Assembly: GCA_009881125.1 (NCBI GenBank)
Contig: WXFH01000042.1
Coordinates: forward strand, 1-53,592
Length of the DNA stretch: 53,592 nucleotides
Direction: 5' to 3'
Source: Acidaminobacter sp.
GTDB lineage: Bacteria > Bacillota_A > Clostridia > Peptostreptococcales > Acidaminobacteraceae
A program made the position numbers and the translations under genes. This document shows positions 8,344 through 17,108 of this stretch, in pieces. Within the stretch, counting starts at the first letter, position 1; each line of letters starts with the position of its first letter. Below the pieces are notes generated by a model, which saw nothing but the letters and a program-made list of their open reading frames with translations, was not told the origin of the DNA and did not search any database.

Positions 8344-9909
8344 CTATTTGACGATCTCATCGAAAAAGAACATCTTGACGGCAGAGATGACCTGAAGGAC
8401 AAAGATGAAGAGCACCATTGTACCGCCAGCTGCGGCCAGATATTTGACGCCGTCGACGCCTTGAGCACCGCCTGCATAGGCAACCATGAAGAAGGCAATT
8501 GAGCCTATGGAAAGACCCCACACCAGCTTCTGCCAAGTCGGCGGCTCTTCGTCGTGCTTCATGTTTTCAGTACAGAGGGAAGCGATGGTGCGCGTCATGG
8601 AGTCTGCCGCCGTGGAGAAGGACAGGACTAGAGTAATCATGACTATCGGAATAAAGATCATACCGAGCGGCATATGTGCGAGGAATGCCCACAGACCAGA
8701 AACCGCGCCGCTGCCCTGAATGGTGCCAATCAGGTCAAGCTGCCCTTCCTGTTGCCAGTAAAGTGCCGTTGAGCCCCAAACGCCAAACCAGATGACACTG
8801 AACAGGGATGGCATGATCCAGTTAATGACCATAAATTCTCTGATCGTTCTGCCATAAGAAATAATGGCTAAGAAAATGCCCATGAGCGGTGCGTAGGCGA
8901 TCCAGATCGCCCAGTCGTAAAGCGTCCACCACATGACGAGGGCTTCGCCGCCGACCTCGCCAGCGTCTAGTCCCCAACCCCAGAAGTTCTGAAGCCACAT
9001 GGAGAGTCCTGCGGTCGACATTTTGAGCATGTAGAGGGTTGGTCCGACGACGATGAGTATGCCAAGCAGGATGTAAAATACCTTCGCGTTGATGTCAGAC
9101 AGATGTTTGATGCCTTTGTCGAGACCCAGGAGTGAAGATAAAGTAAACGTCGCAGTGATGATGATGGTGAGGACCAGCCAGACCATCGGCCCCTGCTCTA
9201 TGCCAAAGGCGGATTCGACACCGGAGCCTACCAGCGCGAGGCCGGCGCCCAGTGAAGATGCCAGGCCAAGGGCTATAGCGAGAAGTGAAAGCGTGTCGAT
9301 AATGTTGGCCCAAATGCCTTTTGTGACTTTTTCACCGAAGAGCGGCACCAAAGTCGCGGTTACGGATAATGACTGTTTGCGGTTGAAGTAGACATAAGCT
9401 ACGACCAGACCGCACAGAGAGTACATGGCGTAAGGGATGAAGGTCCAGTTGTAGAAGCTGCGAGCTATGGAAAAAATCGCCGCGGTCACCGTGCCCGGTT
9501 CAATACCCGTCTGGGCAAGTTCACCGTAGATGTTGCCAAAGTAGATGATAGGCTCGTTGGCGCCGTAAGTGACGACACCGGTGGCGATCCCTCCGGTCAG
9601 TGCCATAGCGAACCAGGCCATGAAGGAGTATTTTGGCTTGGCGTCATCGCCGCCAAATCTGATCTTGCCGAGCTTTGAAAATGTAATAATGGAAACCAGG
9701 ATAAGTGCGACTATCGAAATAATTTGGTAGAGCCACCCGAAGGTTCTGAGGGAAAACAGAAAGTTGTTCAGTGCGACTTCAGTCAGCAGCGCATTGTTGA
9801 CGGTCCCCAGGACAGCAGCCCCACCGACGACCAGGATGGACGGCCAGAAAACGCCCTTGCGGATCCCTTGCTTCTTAACCTTTTGGTCAATTACGGATTC
9901 AACAGACAT
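8344..9909 (-). CDS. BCCT family transporter (betaine/carnitine/choline type)
   Basis: 521 residues, twelve predicted helices, and the BCCT signature in WWTLYDWAIWIAYAPLMG at about 327-344 (Trp and Tyr residues that form the quaternary-ammonium cage in this family). BCCT proteins move trimethylammonium compounds using sodium or proton gradients or by exchange. It is the first gene of a sigma-54-controlled unit with the MIO-less lyase, so ergothioneine or another betaine of an aromatic amino acid is the likely cargo. Ribosome site AGGAGG lies 6 nt before the ATG. One copy of the uptake-like decamer lies inside at 9181-9190. Confidence 0.88.
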   Translation of the reverse strand: MSVESVIDQKVKKQGIRKGVFWPSILVVGGAAVLGTVNNALLTEVALNNFLFSLRTFGWLYQIISIVALILVSIITFSKLGKIRFGGDDAKPKYSFMAWFAMALTGGIATGVVTYGANEPIIYFGNIYGELAQTGIEPGTVTAAIFSIARSFYNWTFIPYAMYSLCGLVVAYVYFNRKQSLSVTATLVPLFGEKVTKGIWANIIDTLSLLAIALGLASSLGAGLALVGSGVESAFGIEQGPMVWLVLTIIITATFTLSSLLGLDKGIKHLSDINAKVFYILLGILIVVGPTLYMLKMSTAGLSMWLQNFWGWGLDAGEVGGEALVMWWTLYDWAIWIAYAPLMGIFLAIISYGRTIREFMVINWIMPSLFSVIWFGVWGSTALYWQQEGQLDLIGTIQGSGAVSGLWAFLAHMPLGMIFIPIVMITLVLSFSTAADSMTRTIASLCTENMKHDEEPPTWQKLVWGLSIGSIAFFMVAYAGGAQGVDGVKYLAAAGGTMVLFIFVLQVISAVKMFFFDEIVK

Positions 9910-9947
9910 TTGAAACCTCCTAAAATTTATTTGGTACCCCTCTAGAT

Positions 9948-9963
9948 TGCAAGCCTCGTGCCA
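9948..9963 (-). promoter_or_regulatory. sigma-54 (-24/-12) promoter of the BCCT-lyase operon
   Basis: On the minus strand TGGCACGAGGCTTGCA matches TGGCACG-N4-TTGCA exactly. It lies about 40 bp before the BCCT start, and a sigma-54 activator gene is next upstream. Confidence 0.88.
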
Positions 9964-10080
9964 AATGCTCGTAATTGACAGAAATTTTAATTATTATTGG
10001 CGCAGGGCTTGAAATGGGCGGCTTTCGCAGGTGTCAGGTTCTGTGAGGCTTTCTGAGGCTTTCTGATGATAGTGGGTCAT

Positions 10081-10101
10081 TGCGCAAAATAATTTTGCGC
10101 A
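10081..10101. promoter_or_regulatory. candidate activator binding site (UAS)
   Basis: Perfect inverted repeat with arms TGCGCAAAAT and ATTTTGCGCA around a single A, about 120 bp upstream of the -24 element, the usual distance for sigma-54 activators. A degenerate copy lies at 10293-10310 (TGCAAATTAATTTTGCGT). Confidence 0.65.
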
Positions 10102-10227
10102 GTTTTAGGTTCAAAAATGCAACAATACGAGAATCCAGTGTCACTTGAACGCTTACTTTCAAATGAAACTGGGGGTTGACAGTCACCCGACGTTGACACT
10201 TGCTACCATTGGAAGTTGAGATCAGCT

Positions 10228-10254
10228 GAAACTGGGTGTCTGACACCCAGTTTC
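10228..10254. repeat. GTGTCTGACAC-type palindrome
   Basis: Perfect inverted repeat: arms GAAACTGGGTGTC and GACACCCAGTTTC around a T. It is a single copy of the palindromic repeat family that recurs through the window. Confidence 0.85.
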
Positions 10255-10261
10255 TACCGAC

Positions 10262-10288
10262 AAAAAAAGCGCCAAATATTTTGGCACC
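10262..10288 (-). terminator. terminator of the sigma-54 activator gene
   Basis: GCCAAA and TTTGGC (10271-10285) form the stem, extended by flanking bases. On the minus strand it is followed by seven T. It lies just past the activator stop. Confidence 0.75.
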
Positions 10289-10292
10289 ATAG

Positions 10293-10310
10293 TGCAAATT
10301 AATTTTGCGT
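10293..10310. promoter_or_regulatory. second, degenerate UAS-like copy
   Basis: TGCAAATTAATTTTGCGT shares the ATTTTGCG half and a near-matching left half with the perfect palindrome at 10081-10101. Confidence 0.4.
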
Positions 10311-10321
10311 TTGGCCGCGCC

Positions 10322-11980
10322 TTAAGGTTTCAAGGCTTCAAACTTTCGAATTCTGTACTGCAAATTCTGCCGGCTGAGACCAATGGCTTTGGCCGCCTTC
10401 GAAATGTTGCCATTCGCTCGGTCCAAGGCTTCTTGCACGACGGTTTGCTCGTAGGCATCCAGTAAGTCGTTGAGAGTCTTGGTGCTTGGGGGGATGGGGT
10501 GGGTTGGGTGACCATCGGCGGAGGTTTTGATGGTATTGTGGAGGACGGATAAATCCTTGGTCAGATAGGCGGGAAAGTGGGAAAGGCTGAAGGCCTGCTC
10601 CTCGACGCTGGACTGGTGGACGGCATGCTCGATCACGTGGCGCAGCTCGCGGACGTTGCCGGGCCAGTCGTGATGGTTGAGGACTTCCAGCATGTCTGGT
10701 GTCAGGGCGAGACTAGGCTTGCCGTACTCCGCGGACAGCTGCCGGGCAAAATGCGACGCGAGCATAGCGATATCCTCCTTGCGGTCCTTCAGGGGCGGAA
10801 TGTGGACGGAGAGGGCGGAAATGCGGTAATAGAAGTCCTTTCGCATGAGCTGCTGCTCAATGAGCGCCTGGGGATCCTCGTTGCAGGCGGTGATCACCCG
10901 GACATTGCACTGGTGATACTGGCTGCCGCCAATGCGCTGGTAGCGCTTTTCCTGGAGGACCCGCAGGAGCTTGGCCTGCATCTCCATGCTCATGGCGTTG
11001 ATCTCGTCGAGGAACAGGGTCCCGCCTTCCGCGAGCTCGAAGAAGCCTTTCTTGGTCATGCTGCCGGTGAACGCGCCTTTTTCCGTGCCAAAGAACAGGC
11101 TCTCCACGAGGTTGGAGGGCACGGCGCTGCAGTTAACATCCACGAAGGGCTTGTCCGCTCGGGGGCTGAAATTGTGGATGCTCTGGGCGAACATTTCCTT
11201 GCCGGTCCCGGTTTCACCGGTGATCATGACGTTGACGTGGGTTAGCGCGATCTTTTTGGCAAAGCGGATGCACTCCGCCATTTTTTCGGATTGGTGGATG
11301 ATTTTCTTGAAGGTGTACATGTTGGGGTTTAACAGGGGCTGCTCGTTTCGGATGAAAGCTTCCAGGTCGAAGGACTGGTTTTTGATTTTGTTGATGACGG
11401 AGAGGTCGCTCTCGAAGACACAGGCGCCGTAGAGTTCGTCCTGGATCATCAGGGGGTAGCCGGAGTTGATGGTCACCAGTTCTTTGTTGTTCTTTGCCTG
11501 GAATCTGTCGCAACGGTTGATGACGGGCTTCTTGGTCCGGAGGACGCTGAGGGTGGTGCTCATTTCCTCGGTGAGCTCGTAGATGTCCAGCAGGTGCTTG
11601 CCTCTGAACGCGTTGATGTCGTAGCCTTCCAGGGCTTCGCTGGCGGGATTGCCGTGAATCAGGTAACCGTTGCGGTCGAAGATTTGGATCCCTTCTGAGA
11701 CCTTGTCCAATGACGCTTTGAACAGACTGAGCATCAAGCCGTCCTGGCTCAGGAGGAGCATCTTGTTAGTTCCAATTGAGGTGAACTGCACTTTGAAGAG
11801 TTTGTTGCCCAGCTCGAGAATGTCGTGATTTTTTATATCGCCAAAGGCGCTTGAGAGCTTTTCACTCAGGTAGCGATCACTGCCCAGCGCATTGAACCAC
11901 TCGGGATCTTCGCCCAAGTACTCGATTGCTATGATTCTGTCGTCGTCACCGTACTGGATTATCAAATCCGCGATGGCCAT
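10322..11980 (-). CDS. sigma-54-dependent activator (PAS, AAA+, Fis-type HTH)
   Basis: About 552 residues: an N-terminal unknown region, a PAS domain near 90-195, an AAA+ domain with Walker A GETGTGKE (255-262), GAFTGS (302-307, the sigma-54 contact loop) and Walker B GGTLFLDE (319-326), and a C-terminal Fis-type helix-turn-helix (ANGNISKAAKAIGLSRQNLQ). This is the RocR-like layout. It probably senses a small molecule through PAS and switches on the BCCT-lyase unit from the palindrome at 10081. The longer frame to 12238 reads through the 24-bp repeats and is not real; I start at MAIAD, where the protein-like sequence begins. It contains one uptake-like decamer (10510-10519). Confidence 0.87.
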   Translation of the reverse strand: MAIADLIIQYGDDDRIIAIEYLGEDPEWFNALGSDRYLSEKLSSAFGDIKNHDILELGNKLFKVQFTSIGTNKMLLLSQDGLMLSLFKASLDKVSEGIQIFDRNGYLIHGNPASEALEGYDINAFRGKHLLDIYELTEEMSTTLSVLRTKKPVINRCDRFQAKNNKELVTINSGYPLMIQDELYGACVFESDLSVINKIKNQSFDLEAFIRNEQPLLNPNMYTFKKIIHQSEKMAECIRFAKKIALTHVNVMITGETGTGKEMFAQSIHNFSPRADKPFVDVNCSAVPSNLVESLFFGTEKGAFTGSMTKKGFFELAEGGTLFLDEINAMSMEMQAKLLRVLQEKRYQRIGGSQYHQCNVRVITACNEDPQALIEQQLMRKDFYYRISALSVHIPPLKDRKEDIAMLASHFARQLSAEYGKPSLALTPDMLEVLNHHDWPGNVRELRHVIEHAVHQSSVEEQAFSLSHFPAYLTKDLSVLHNTIKTSADGHPTHPIPPSTKTLNDLLDAYEQTVVQEALDRANGNISKAAKAIGLSRQNLQYRIRKFEALKP

Positions 11981-12036
11981 GGTATCACATCCGTTTTTGT
12001 TTTTCTTTATGATATCACAAAGGGGGGAATATTCAA

Positions 12037-12143
12037 CTTGGTGTCTGACACTGACTTCAGTTCGGTGTCTGACACTCACCTCGGTTTGGTGTCTGACACT
12101 CAACTTAATTTGGTGCCAGAGCTTGCGACAATAATTCTCAATA
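12037..12143 (+). repeat. 24-bp repeats (3 units) with RAYT-like tail
   Basis: Three GGTGTCTGACAC units at 24-bp spacing are followed by GGTGCCAGAGCTTGCGACAA, a diverged form of the conserved tail. The cluster sits upstream of the activator start and gives its long frame a false N-terminal extension. Confidence 0.75.
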
Positions 12144-12218
12144 TGCAATAAAAACCACCGGCAAAACCTTAAAGCTTTAAGAGCTTCAAGATCTTTACAG
12201 ATGGTTTCTCCAAAAATT

Positions 12219-13097
12219 CTAAAAATCAAACGTCCCAAACTTACCGTTATTGAAGTCTTCGTTGGCCTGTCTGAGCTCTTCTCTGGTGTTCATAACAAAT
12301 GGTCCGCCGGCAGCAATGGGTTCGTTAATAGGCTCACCGCTCAGGACGAAGATCTTGACGTTATCACTGGCTGATTCGATTTCGACCCCGCCCTCTTCAT
12401 TCTTGAAAAGTACAAAGTCCTTCTCCTTGCCAACCTGGCCATTGACTTTGACTTCGCCGCTGAGGATCAGCATACCGAAGTTAAAGTTGGCTGGTTCGTT
12501 CAACGTGACGGCTCCGCCTTGCTTCAACTCAATAGTGTAAATGTTCATTGGCGTGAAGGTCTTTGCAGGGCCCTTTACCCCATCGAAAGCACCTGCCACG
12601 ATGGTAACGCTGCCCTTTTCATCCGGCAATGTGACTTTCCCCATCCGTTCCTTAGTGATGGCCTGATAGCCCGGTTCAGCAAACTTGTCTTTCTTTGGCA
12701 GGTTCACCCACAGCTGGATCATGTGGAAAACACCGCCTTGCTTACTGAATTCTTTCTCATGGTATTCCTTGTGCATGATCCCGGCAGCGGCGGTCATCCA
12801 CTGAACATCGCCTGGGTAGATGATCCCGTGATTGCCCTGGTTGTCGTGGTGCTCTACCGCACCCTCAAAGGCAAAGGTCACAGTTTCGAAGCCCCTGTGA
12901 GGATGTTGTCCGACACCTTTTGGGGTCAGGCTCGGCTTTATTTCCCGAGGTGCGTTGTAGTCCAACAGGATGAAGGGGGTGAACCGCTCCAGCAAGTTTT
13001 GGCCTGACGGAAAATAATTATTGACGTAAAATCCATTTCCAACCCAGTGCGGGCGCGGGCCGGTGAAGATCATTTCGATGGGTCTGGTTTTTGGCAT
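12219..13097 (-). CDS. pirin family protein
   Basis: 292 residues, the normal pirin length, with two cupin domains. The N-terminal metal site is intact: His65 and His67 in HPHRGFETVT, and His109 and Glu111 in IMHKEYHE. Pirins are iron-binding cupins; some have quercetin-dioxygenase activity and others act as redox-linked regulators, so its exact role is open. Ribosome site AAGGAG lies 8 nt before the ATG. It stands alone between repeat clusters, with no obvious operon partner. Confidence 0.88.
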   Translation of the reverse strand: MPKTRPIEMIFTGPRPHWVGNGFYVNNYFPSGQNLLERFTPFILLDYNAPREIKPSLTPKGVGQHPHRGFETVTFAFEGAVEHHDNQGNHGIIYPGDVQWMTAAAGIMHKEYHEKEFSKQGGVFHMIQLWVNLPKKDKFAEPGYQAITKERMGKVTLPDEKGSVTIVAGAFDGVKGPAKTFTPMNIYTIELKQGGAVTLNEPANFNFGMLILSGEVKVNGQVGKEKDFVLFKNEEGGVEIESASDNVKIFVLSGEPINEPIAAGGPFVMNTREELRQANEDFNNGKFGTFDF

Positions 13098-13196
13098 GGG
13101 GATCGCTCCTTACTTTCTGATACTGAATGATGTTGTGACTCTTTACTTTCTTACCCCATTTCAACCGTATAACATCTTTTGAATCTTAAATGGATT

Positions 13197-13292
13197 GAAA
13201 CTCGGTGTTGAGAAACTGGGTGTCTGACACCGAGTTTCCTCACACCGAGTTTCCTCCGAGTTTCTATTAAGGCTTGGAGCCCGCCTCCAAGC
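13197..13292. repeat. palindromic repeat cluster and hairpin
   Basis: A near-perfect palindrome lies at 13212-13238 (arms GAAACTGGGTGTC and GACACCGAGTTTC), flanked by partial CCGAGTTTC copies. A separate stem, GCTTGGAG/CTCCAAGC (13272-13292), follows and is T-rich on the plus side. Confidence 0.75.
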
Positions 13293-13299
13293 TTCCTTT

Positions 13300-14970
13300 T
13301 TAATTTTTTCTCTCCCCCATCATCGACCCCAGATCATGTAAATTCAGGTCATCGGCTGAAATCAGGGAGGATGGATCAGCTTTCTGCCCATCTGTTGTAC
13401 TTGGGATGGCGCCGCTCAGCTGCCCTTGAATACTCTCCGCTCTCAGGTTTCCAAGTTCTATAAACGCTTCAACGGCGGTTTGGTTTTCCTCATAAGTGCA
13501 AAATGCCGTGGCATCCTTCTTCACATAGTCGGAGATGAGGGTGTTGAGGGCTTGGATTTTGGTGGTGAAGTGACCATCGGCAAAATAGTTTTGGATGAGG
13601 GTGCTCAGATGATCGTGATACTGTGCCAAATAGTCTTGATTGGACAGCAGTTGATTCAGGAGCGGGCGGTCGGCCATGGCCACACCGCTGACCGGCGTAT
13701 CGATTGGGAAGTTGATGACGGCAGACGCATCGCCGCTCTGGAAGCCGCCCCAGGCCAGGTTGTAGTCCCACGGCAGGATGGCGATCTCGCCGCCGCGCTC
13801 ATAGAGATAGTAGTTCTGAGCCATGGTGGAGGAATAGCTGTCCAGGTTGACGACGACGGTATGGGCAGCCAAATAGCGGAGAATTGCGTCTGTGTCGAGG
13901 TAGGTCTCAAGGTCGGTGCCAGTGGACAGGGCTTTGAGGGCAGTGATCACCCGCTGATTGGCCTCGGCATCCTCTTCGCCCACGACGTTGTCGAAGATGT
14001 CGCTGTAGCTTTCTGGGGCGTCATCCGTATAGGCGAGGCTTCCGCCGTTCCTGGCACCCATGTTGCCGCCTTTTCCGCCGGGTAAGTCGCCTGGCGTGTT
14101 GATGGGGAAGCTGCCAGGGGCTTCATCAAAGCCGGAAGTCGGCGGGTCTAAAGGGGTTGTGGCGGGTGGCACAGACTCAGAAGCTCCAGATCCTGCCGAT
14201 GGTCGCTCGTCCATTGCTGGGTCGTTGACCATCGGCCCCCTCCCCTCTCCTGGCATTTGATCCTGGCCCATGCTCATCTTCACGTTGTATAGGGCACCGG
14301 AAGTGTCTCCAAAGACTCTTGTCTCATAGCTGTCGCTATAAAGTTCCACCGCCAGGTATAAGCCCCAAGGCTGACCGTTGACGGAGATGTCGGTGAAGCC
14401 AAAGTAGGGCGCATCTACGCCGATGGTCTTCATAAGGTCACAGGAAATATATTCCTTCATGTAGGTGTTGTCGCCCATCATGTTGTTAACGACCAGCTGG
14501 TCGAGGCCGAAGCAGGTTTGGCCATCGACATACTTGTCAAACTTGATCCGGAAGCTATAGCGGTCGCTGTCAGAGGAGGCGACCTGCTTCAGGCTGGAGT
14601 TGCCTTTGGGGCGGATGCCGACATCCTTAAAGGTCGTGCCGTTGATGACGACATCCACTTTGATGTATTCCTCTTTTGTGGCGTTGTCCAGCATGGTTTG
14701 CCAGTCCTCTTCATCTGCGAGAATTTCCAGGGTGATGATGTCTGTTCCGAAGATTTTTTCGGCATATTCCGGGGCTGAATTGAGAGGCTGCTCTGTGATG
14801 GTTTCTCCTTCATTGGCTGAGTTGGCTGTGTTGGCTGTGTTGGTGGTGTCATCCGACGCTTGGGCGCACCCAGACAGGGAACTGGCAACAAGGATTAGAC
14901 TCAGTGCCAGTGCTGCTGCACTGGATTTCTTTCTGTATAATATAGGTTTTATTTCAGACTGCGTTTTCAT
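13300..14970 (-). CDS. CotH-family lipoprotein (spore coat kinase-like)
   Basis: About 556 residues. The N-terminus is a lipoprotein signal (LALSLILVASSLSGCAQ), so the protein is secreted and lipid-anchored. The CotH domain follows, with GIRPKGNSS in the N-lobe and AQNYYLYERGG...LPWDYNLAWGG, the CotH active-site region. CotH proteins are atypical protein kinases; in Bacillus CotH phosphorylates spore coat proteins. A Pro/Gly/Ser-rich insert of about 80 residues sits in the middle. The ATG has GGAAGGTGG 6 nt upstream. Four copies of the GACCATCGGC decamer lie in this one gene, read in different frames. A secreted CotH rather than a spore-coat role is possible. Confidence 0.82.
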   Translation of the reverse strand: MKTQSEIKPILYRKKSSAAALALSLILVASSLSGCAQASDDTTNTANTANSANEGETITEQPLNSAPEYAEKIFGTDIITLEILADEEDWQTMLDNATKEEYIKVDVVINGTTFKDVGIRPKGNSSLKQVASSDSDRYSFRIKFDKYVDGQTCFGLDQLVVNNMMGDNTYMKEYISCDLMKTIGVDAPYFGFTDISVNGQPWGLYLAVELYSDSYETRVFGDTSGALYNVKMSMGQDQMPGEGRGPMVNDPAMDERPSAGSGASESVPPATTPLDPPTSGFDEAPGSFPINTPGDLPGGKGGNMGARNGGSLAYTDDAPESYSDIFDNVVGEEDAEANQRVITALKALSTGTDLETYLDTDAILRYLAAHTVVVNLDSYSSTMAQNYYLYERGGEIAILPWDYNLAWGGFQSGDASAVINFPIDTPVSGVAMADRPLLNQLLSNQDYLAQYHDHLSTLIQNYFADGHFTTKIQALNTLISDYVKKDATAFCTYEENQTAVEAFIELGNLRAESIQGQLSGAIPSTTDGQKADPSSLISADDLNLHDLGSMMGERKN

Positions 14971-15305
14971 GCGTTGCCACCTTCCGTGAAGTTTTGTAGT
15001 ACGAAACAGCTTCTGCGGATGATCGTCAGGCTGTTGATCCCGCATCACTGTGTCTTTGATTCAGTATATTCTCGGAAGCTGAAAGCAGCCTTAAAGGCGA
15101 TATGGTGAAGCAAAAAAATAAATCCTAAAACATTTCTCAATACCTGTTTTAGCCAGTGTCAGGTGAGAATAATAATTACATGCGAGAGTATATTCATAAG
15201 TTAATACGCCACCATCTCAGTGCAGAAAGAAGAGGAGCGGAAATTATCCCTCTTATTTGATCCGACATTGAGGCCTCAACCATTGAAGTAAAGAGGGGTG
15301 TTACT
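14971..15305. other. divergent promoter region of cotH-like gene and membrane gene
   Basis: No gene is seen here. A segment at 15186-15213 (TATATTCATAAGTTAATACG and CCACC) closely resembles 16086-16118 before the VOC gene. The shared AAGTTAAT and CCAC elements may be a common promoter or control site. Confidence 0.35.
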
Positions 15306-16049
15306 ATGTATGACATAACGACCATGAGCAGTAATTATGCAAATCTCGCCGGAATTCTTGCTGGTTTTTCTTTTAGCGGCATTTACTTGCTGATTGAGTA
15401 TGAAAAAAGAGATTCGTCTGAAGTCATTGGCATTCTGTTTGCCGGATTTTTCGGACTGATCCTGGCGGCATTTCTATTTTCAAACATCAGCAGAATTTCC
15501 TACGATCCGGGAAGTCCAGATCTCATGAAAGAATTGGCATTTAATGTAGTGATAGCTAGCATCATTTTTTGTATAGCTGTTATTCAGATGTTTGTAAGTC
15601 TCGTCTTTATATTTATCCTCTACAGACTGCCAAAATTAGTCATCAGCCTGGGTAAAATTATTTATTACGAAACCGCTCTTATCACTGCAATGTTCATAAC
15701 GACGACGATCCCAAAACTATATGTGGATGATAATCCTGCTGACTTAACGAAAGACCTTTTTCTGACAGGCTTAGTTTTTGTGCTGGTGACTTATATTTTA
15801 AGCAAAGTGTTCAAAAGAAGACTGGATCTCATTTTTGAAAAAAACTTCTTACAAATCGTTGCTGGTATCACGGTTTTAATGGTGATGCTTGTAGGAATCT
15901 ACAGGTCGCGACTTTACCTTGGAGAGATCCCTGTAATTTTTCCTCATTTTCTGAACTTTGTGTATATCTTGATCATCATGATCAATAGCTTCAGCATCAA
16001 CCATGAGCATCGCATGATGATGCAAAAAGATCAGCAGGAAATCGACTGA
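15306..16049 (+). CDS. multi-pass membrane protein of unknown function
   Basis: 247 residues with about seven hydrophobic segments and short loops, opening MYDITTMSSNYANLAGILAG. No family is recognised. GAGGGG lies shortly before the ATG. A basic patch (KVFKRRLDLIFEKN) lies between helices five and six, and the C-terminus is charged and His-rich (NHEHRMMMQKDQQE). It is more AT-rich than its neighbours and is transcribed towards the VOC/SRPBCC pair, with a similar sequence in front of both. Could be a sensor or small-molecule channel; nothing in the sequence decides. Confidence 0.7.
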   Translation: MYDITTMSSNYANLAGILAGFSFSGIYLLIEYEKRDSSEVIGILFAGFFGLILAAFLFSNISRISYDPGSPDLMKELAFNVVIASIIFCIAVIQMFVSLVFIFILYRLPKLVISLGKIIYYETALITAMFITTTIPKLYVDDNPADLTKDLFLTGLVFVLVTYILSKVFKRRLDLIFEKNFLQIVAGITVLMVMLVGIYRSRLYLGEIPVIFPHFLNFVYILIIMINSFSINHEHRMMMQKDQQEID

Positions 16050-16209
16050 TAACAATTTTCATTTAATCCGACTAACGCTCCCCAATGAGGGTATATATTT
16101 TTTAAGTTAATCCTCCACTTTTACATAGAAGATGCACAAAATCTCTAGAATTGAATTTTTATATAGTTTTAATTGTGCATTCCACTATGATGTGAGGAGG
16201 AAATTCCAC

Positions 16210-16623
16210 ATGAACAGAATGATTTTTGTTAATTTGCCTGTCAAAGACCTTAAGGTCTCCATGTCTTTCTTTCAAGCTTTAGGATGGACCTTTAACCCAA
16301 CCTACACGAATGATGACGCGGCTTGCCTGGTGATCTCGGATACCATCTATGTCATGCTTCTCAAAGAGGACTTCTACAAGTCCTTCACCCATAAGGAAAT
16401 CCCGGATACCAAGGTCTATTCCGAAGTCATTATGGCCCTTTCTGCCGATAGTCGCGAAGACGTCGACATCCTCGTCGACAAGGCATTCGCAGCGGGCGCC
16501 ACCTATTACAACGACCCGCAGGTCTATGATTTCATGTACAGCCGGAGCTTCCAAGATCCGGATCAACACCTCTGGGAAGTTGTCTATATGGAAGAAGTTA
16601 AACCTGAGGAGGACCAGAAATGA
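16210..16623 (+). CDS. VOC (glyoxalase/bleomycin-resistance fold) family protein
   Basis: About 137 residues with the VOC beta-alpha-beta-beta-beta pattern: MIFVNLPVKDLKVSMSFFQA at the start and SRSFQDPDQHLWEVVYM at the end, the latter with the C-terminal Glu that usually binds metal. Members range from lyases to antibiotic-binding proteins. The ATG is chosen for the GAGGAGG just upstream; the longer frame from 16132 has none. Its stop overlaps the start of the SRPBCC gene by 4 bp, so the two are translationally coupled and probably act together. Confidence 0.82.
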   Translation: MNRMIFVNLPVKDLKVSMSFFQALGWTFNPTYTNDDAACLVISDTIYVMLLKEDFYKSFTHKEIPDTKVYSEVIMALSADSREDVDILVDKAFAAGATYYNDPQVYDFMYSRSFQDPDQHLWEVVYMEEVKPEEDQK

Positions 16624-17060
16624 AAACTCTGGAATTCAAGACGACCATCGCTGCGCCGGTTAGCTTAGTTTGGGAAACCATGTTGAGCCCAGACACTTAC
16701 CGTCAGTGGACCTCCGTTTTTGAAGAGGGCTCTTATTATGAAGGCACTTGGGAAAAAGGCTCAAAGATCTATTTCCTGAATCCCACAGGGGCCGGCATGG
16801 TAGCTAAAGTGGCTGAGAACAAACTGCACGAGCTGATATCCATCTTAATGCTCGGTTTCGTCGCTCAAGGCATTGAGGATACAGAAAGCGAAGATGCCAA
16901 AGCCTGGGCCCCGGCGTTCGAAAATTACTATTTCAAATCTACTGACGAAGGCACTGATCTTCGTGTCACCATTGAAGTCTTGCCGGAGCACGAAGACATG
17001 ATGACGCAGCCTTGGTTGAGAGCTTTAGAACTTTTGAAATCTATGTGTGAAGGACGCTGA
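16620..17060 (+). CDS. SRPBCC (START/AHSA1-like) domain protein
   Basis: 146 residues opening MKTLEFKTTIAAPVSLVWET and continuing MLSPDTYRQWTSVFEEGSYYEGTW, the typical START-fold start of polyketide-cyclase/AHSA1 proteins, which hold hydrophobic ligands in a deep pocket. It overlaps the VOC stop (ATGA), so it is in the same operon. VOC and SRPBCC proteins are often paired in small stress or detoxification units. No catalytic residue can be assigned. A strong terminator follows. Confidence 0.82.
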   Translation: MKTLEFKTTIAAPVSLVWETMLSPDTYRQWTSVFEEGSYYEGTWEKGSKIYFLNPTGAGMVAKVAENKLHELISILMLGFVAQGIEDTESEDAKAWAPAFENYYFKSTDEGTDLRVTIEVLPEHEDMMTQPWLRALELLKSMCEGR

Positions 17061-17108
17061 GGCGTATTTAAATTGCACTATCGCTATGTTGAACACAAAA
17101 AAATTAGG

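Noticed and set aside
10034..10297. 87-codon frame between activator and BCCT
   Set aside because: It crosses the UAS, a palindromic repeat and a terminator.
11981..12238. N-terminal extension of the first sigma-54 activator
   Set aside because: It is encoded by repeat DNA (SVRHxTEV repeats), not protein-like sequence.
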